DNA from: Bolinopsis microptera
Taxonomy: Eukaryota > Ctenophora > Tentaculata > Lobata > Bolinopsidae
Direction of reading: 5' to 3'
DNA length: 64,000 bases
NCBI RefSeq assembly: GCF_026151205.1
Contig: NC_087075.1
Span: 11,080,303 to 11,144,302, forward strand
The position numbers were made by a program, and so were the translations under genes. The notes beneath the pieces are model-generated. The model made no database searches. It saw only the letters and a program-made list of their open reading frames with translations, and was not told the DNA's origin. This document shows, one piece after another, positions 59,422 through 64,000 of the stretch. The number at the start of each line of letters is the position of its first letter. Position 1 is the first letter of the stretch.

Positions 59422-61680
59422 GATCCGACAGATGTTACTATCGGTGCGGAGGTGATGCACCTTGATTTTGACTTGCCATAGTTCTAAGGTTGATCTCCCA
59501 GTTTCAGTTGAGAGTTGTTGTTTTAACGTGGTGGTTATTGATCAGACGACTGGTGAGACCGGGGAATAACCAATTGTGATTCCAACTTTCAACAAAACTG
59601 GAGAGAAATGTAACAGACAACTAGTAAATATGACAACTAGTAAATATGACTTCAATTTGAGTTTTTAATTCCCCTCCCCCACTTCACTCTACTGCTGTTC
59701 AACTGCAATTTTCTCGGGGGACAGAATTCTTACGGGGAGAGAGAGAGGGCCAGCGTTGTCTAGTAACGACAGTTTGACTGGTCACATGTCAAAACAAGAC
59801 TGCTCTGGTTTCACAACCATAGTAACATCATAACTACCTTTCTTATTATAACCTTATTTACAGAGATTTGATAATGCAGTACGTGACATTTTGCAGTGTT
59901 TTGTTGGTTAATTAGCTGATTAGTTCTTTGGCCTGGGTTTGTGAAACATGCAAGGATTTAGGCTGATATTTATAGGGAGATATTGCACACATAAATCGTT
60001 TTATAAATCAGGATTTTACATCGACCACGTTCTGCAAGGGCGTACCACCCGAAATTTATGACACTTTATCAGTGTTGGTCATTACATCATACATATGCAT
60101 TCATAAATGCATTAATTGTTAATATTTTCGATCATTCCTTTAATCAAATAATTTAATACCTTATCTTTTAGTTTGACAAGTATCTACATTTTTATCAATA
60201 TCTAATCATTATCATGATTAAATGGTGATAGAATTTATATAGTGGATCACGTGAGCTGTTCAAGTTCATACTGCACATTTTGGAAATGTTTGGGTTAGTT
60301 AGTAATACTTATCGTTACCATTTGTGAATGTATAACAGTGTATTTTATATGCCAAAGTAACATTTATCTAGTATAAATTTAAACTATTGTGATAATTTCT
60401 TTATCAACTTATATGATGGTACTCTTATTATAATCAATTGTATAATTTATTTAAGAAAATCGATAGTCTCATGTTTGTAATACACTTACTCGCTGAAAGT
60501 GTGTGAGTCAGTCCCTATCATCCGTACAAACTATAAATATGGATTCTTGTGGCGAGGTGAGGCATATTTTTTGACACGACGTGAGATAGCAATTAACCAA
60601 TCAACTTTATCCTAATTTTTATGTGAAGCTTGTTTTGATCGAGATAGCATTTGACCTGTAACCAAACCTTTGAGGGTGTTCTGGATGTCAGGCGACCACC
60701 GGTGCCCTCAGTGCAGCCATGATGCTCATATTTGGTCCATTTTTGGGCTTGGCCAAATTATATTTATGCCAAATCACCTTTCGCAACATGGCATAAACCC
60801 AAATTTTGACTTATTGGTTACACTTACAGGTTATGAGCCAATATGTGGCGTGTGCGGTGCTTTTTCAAGCTTCCTGCACAGGGCTTGGGAGTCGACGTAT
60901 TCAAAATTAATAAAATCACCAAAAAGTTGAGACACGATGGGACCACTAGAAGCGCAATTGCGTAGCCAGTTTCAGCGCGCGAATTCCCGATTTTACGGGA
61001 AAAAAGTTTGTACCGTCCTTTTTGTAACCACTTTAAATTGTATTTGGTCTTACGAATTGTCTTCACAAATGTTGACATTGCGTAGACAATAGTTTATAGA
61101 ACACGTCAGTATAAATTTTACCGGTAGATTTTGATAATTAACGGATTTTGATATCGCTCAATTATGCGATTTTCAACAGACTATTGCGAGAAAAGTGCTC
61201 GGTGGAAAGCATTGGTAATTGTACAGATTTGTCAGAAATCTTTTGAACTAGTAGCATACAAAATTTGAGAAGTGTCCCACGAGCAGATTAGGAGATATAG
61301 ACGGATAAACACCGTAGTCTTGTGTTCATAATAGAAAAGGCACGCAACTGGAGTCACTCGCGTGCCAATTCTAACAGTTACTGCATTGAAAATATCAGTA
61401 ATTTGAAAGAATCAGTGTATTCTAACACAATATAATAAGACATAGTATCAAAATGATCAGTTACCACATGAGATTTTTTTGCGATTAAAATGTTTTTCTA
61501 AAAATCGTTCAATAAATCTTTCAAACAATGCAAAATTTATTTTGTATTTAAAAAAATACTTTTCGCAAGTAAACTAAAATATTTGTGGGTGGCACCATGA
61601 GTTGGCACAGAATTTTTTCCCGATCCATGACTCAAAGTGCCGAAGGCACAAAAGAGTCAAGGACAAGGGTTAGCGATCGA
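59422..61680. other. Rootletin 3' flank, no further gene recognised
   Basis: No AATAAA close to the stop. An ATTAAA at 60217-60222 and an AATAAA near 61511 are candidate poly(A) signals. An 86-codon frame at 60670-60930 has several Cys/His but no zinc-finger spacing and no homology I recognise. Confidence 0.45.
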
Positions 61681-61699
61681 GGTTTTTTTTGTATATGGT

Positions 61700-61745
61700 A
61701 GCTTTGCGTCCGTGCGAGCGTGCGTGCGAGCGTGCGTGCGTACGA
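61700..61745. repeat. CG-rich (GTGCGAGC)n-like repeat
   Basis: Short repeats of GCGTGCGAGCGTGCGTGCGA in otherwise AT-rich DNA. Confidence 0.8.
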
Positions 61746-62029
61746 GCCTGCCCACGTTTCTACCTGCGCGAAGTTACTTATTTTGCGTGATAATCTGAAT
61801 TATATAATTGTTGGCGCGCGGCGCTGAACCAACCAAGTACATTATTAATTTCATCATGTACGTATCTGGTATCCCACTAGGCACTAATTGATAGCATATA
61901 ATTATTATTTTGAGTTAGAAGTACTATCTTGCACAGATCCGTGTCAGGTTGCATAACCAATAAACATATGCAATATGGTTACATAGAAATATACAAGATT
62001 TTCAAATTCAATATAGAATTATATTAACT

Positions 62030-62115
62030 GGGCGGCGCTCGGCAGTCGGCATGTCACTTCGACATATTCGCATGTTTATGCATATACACTAAAGACTGGG
62101 CCGTCCCCAGGTTGT
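62030..62115. repeat. CpG-rich repeat, diverged module B
   Basis: ACTGGGCGGCG, then CATGTCA, then GTCCCCAGGT resemble module B at 14963 and 41150; the middle is diverged. Confidence 0.4.
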
Positions 62116-62285
62116 ATGGAATATGATTAATACGCGCCATCACGGATCGGGAAATTGAGCGGCCATCCACAAAATTAAAGCGGCCGCATTTTTTGTTCTT
62201 GTTTAACGGCCGGTGAGCTCATTACTCGTAAAATATTTGTTCCAAATATAAATATTAGACGGCGCACGTCTTTGGTCTGGCTTTT

Positions 62286-62780
62286 ACTAATTCGCTCGCC
62301 CAAAAATTTCGCGAGACTTTGGTTTTTATGGTTTGGCAGCCGTACAAAACGGTTTTACATAAACCCTAATCCCAACCATAACCCCGAAGCTAACCACAAC
62401 GGCTCTTTCTAAATCGCTCGCCCAAAAATTTCACGTGACTTTGGTTTTTTTGGTTTTGCAGCCGCGTACAAAACGGTTTTACATAAACCCTAATCCCAAC
62501 CCTAACCCTAACCATAACCCTGAAGCTATCCATAATCTTAACCACAACCCTAACCCTAACCCGAGCCCTAAATAATCGAATTCACGTTTTACTAGCCTGT
62601 CACGTGACCAAAACGGTTTTTTGCCCATAACTCTCCAGGGAAGCATTTTAACCCTACGTCATGGGGGTGATTCGGAATCAGCGTTCAAAAATACACCGAT
62701 CTAGATCACTTTCATGCCTAAACTTAAAAGGCCTTTTCACAAGAATTTTCTTAAAATTTGGGCGAGCGATTCAGTAAGAG
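62286..62780. mobile_element. Inverted-repeat element with CGCTCGCCCAAA ends
   Basis: Left end TTACTAATTCGCTCGCCCAA (62286) and right end TTGGGCGAGCGATTCAGTAA (62760-62779) are inverted. An extra internal start TCGCTCGCCCAAAAATTTC at 62414 shows a partial tandem duplication. No ORF. A related 3' part recurs at 63385-63616. Confidence 0.65.
62362..62577. repeat. Degenerate telomere-like CCCTAA repeats
   Basis: AACCCTAACCCTAACC-type hexamers interrupted by CCATAA and TCTTAA variants. It is part of the inverted-repeat element, and AACCCTAACCCGAGCCCTAA recurs with it near 63389. Confidence 0.75.
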
Positions 62781-63384
62781 TAGGGGGTGCACCATAAAAA
62801 TAAACTTGCTCGGATTTTAAAAATTTTTGTACCATTGTTTTCTAGAGACTGTGAGAATTTTCACAATACTGAATACCAAATTTGTCATACCTTTTTGGAA
62901 AGATCAGTGAGTTTCGCCTAGGTGCCATATTTGATGGTGCGCGGCTTTTGGAGCAAAATTAGCTGTAAAGTCGCGTAATTTGACCAAATTCGTTGATTTT
63001 TGTCGTATTATTTGGATATATCTTCAGTTTCTTAAATGAGATCATTCTGAAAATTGGCGACGGCCTTCCAATAGGGCTTTCACAACTGTCCGAAAAATTT
63101 GGTGGATATCGGAGTTGACATAGTGATCAAAATGGGGCAAAATACGCTGCTTTTAGCTGTAACATAATGTCTGATAGTCGGATATTCTTTAAACTTTTCG
63201 GACACCTTCCTTGTAAGTCTATGAGTAAGCTTACCAATTTTTGTTGCAATCGGAGGTCGGGAAGGATACTTAATATCTATTTGTTTGAAGAAAATTGTGC
63301 TGGCCGAAATTAGCGCTAAAAAACCATCCTACAGTCGGCACGCGCGGCTCACTGTCGATGGCGCACTACCTAGTAGGAGCGAAC

Positions 63385-63616
63385 CACAACCCTAACCCGA
63401 GCCCTAAACAATCGAATTCATGTTTTACTAGCCTGTCACGTGACCGCAAAATGGTTTTTTGCCCATAACTCTCCCTGGAAGCATTTTTACCCTACTATAC
63501 GTCATGTGGGGTGATTCGGAATCAGCGTCCAAAAATACACCAATTCAGATCAATTTCACACCCAAAGGGCCTTTTCACAAGAATTTTCTTAAAATTTGTT
63601 CGAGCGATTTATAAGT
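63385..63616. repeat. Second copy of the CCCTAA/CACGTGAC element segment
   Basis: About 85-90% similar to 62547-62775 (TTTTACTAGCCTGTCACGTG, TGATTCGGAATCAGCG, CACAAGAATTTTCTTAAAAT). Direct orientation. Confidence 0.9.
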
Positions 63617-63779
63617 ATACTAGGAGCGCTTTGGTCTTGGTAGGTTATTATAGGTTATATATATAAATGACAAACCTACATTTATATTTACAAATAATTT
63701 TTGTCTCTGCCGATTTTGTCATTTGTAGCGCGATGCACTTCTTCCTTAACTGGGCTGCACATCAAATAATGTTTCTCGC

Positions 63780-63850
63780 TAGATCTAATCGGCGAGATAC
63801 ACCACTGGGCCTCGCCGAGCTGTGGAGGATTGTCATCGTGAATCAACACT
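63780..63850 (+). repeat. CpG-rich repeat, module C
   Basis: AGATCTAATCGGCGAGATAC, then CTGGGCCTCGCCGAGCTG, then ATTGTCATCGTGAATCAAC; a copy of 15308-15385 in opposite orientation. An open frame across it is not supported as a gene. Confidence 0.75.
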
Positions 63851-64000
63851 TGCCTCGGGCTAACAATAAGAAAGCGGCGCGCGCGCTACTTTTTCAATAT
63901 CATGCACGCGTGTCCAGTGTCAGTGCGCAGTGCGCGTGACGTAATCATGTTCACTGATCGCACGCGTGAATTACAAGCTGAATTTAGCCATTATACATGG

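Noticed and set aside
60670-60930. Cys/His-containing ORF resembling a zinc finger
   Set aside because: Cysteine spacing does not fit a known finger, there is no intron or promoter context, and the opposite strand is equally open.

Overview
The window is nuclear DNA of an animal, probably an early-branching or marine invertebrate; the species cannot be named from the sequence. The reasons are two conserved metazoan genes split by many short GT-AG introns, an AT-rich background, many decayed non-LTR retrotransposons, DNA-transposon remnants, and degenerate CCCTAA telomere-like repeats. Nothing looks bacterial or plasmid-borne.

Layout: (1) 1-405 is a 22-bp tandem array. (2) 1647-12256 (+) holds 23 exons encoding the last 1153 residues of a vigilin/HDLBP orthologue (multi-KH RNA-binding protein); its N-terminal exons lie left of the window. 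(3) 12257-15817 is 3'UTR and repeats. (4) 15818-32356 is a giant inverted repeat with arms of about 8.1 and 8.3 kb, joined by a spacer of about 55 bp. Its outer ends carry four mirrored subterminal repeats, and the arms are packed with LINE relics. Each arm carries insertions the other lacks. (5) 32357-43700 is a graveyard of mobile elements: a CR1/Jockey-like LINE relic, another retroelement relic, a frameshifted transposase-like pseudogene, and CpG-rich dispersed repeats. (6) 43721-59421 (+) holds 26 exons of a rootletin (CROCC)-like ciliary-rootlet coiled-coil protein, 1060 residues from the chosen ATG. Its first intron carries nested DNA transposons, including a 290-bp hAT-type element with a perfect 8-bp target duplication. 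(7) 59422-64000 is 3' flank and repeats.

The two genes share a strand but have unrelated roles (cytoplasmic RNA binding; ciliary rootlet scaffold). I see no operon-like link.

The most unusual signals are these. A 52-bp minisatellite of 51 units in exact register repeats the whole 3' splice site plus the first 27 nt of rootletin exon 11. A smaller 20-bp array of acceptor copies sits before vigilin exon 8. The 16.5-kb palindrome looks like an oversized foldback element or a head-to-head duplication. A near-perfect 297-bp hairpin lies in rootletin intron 1.
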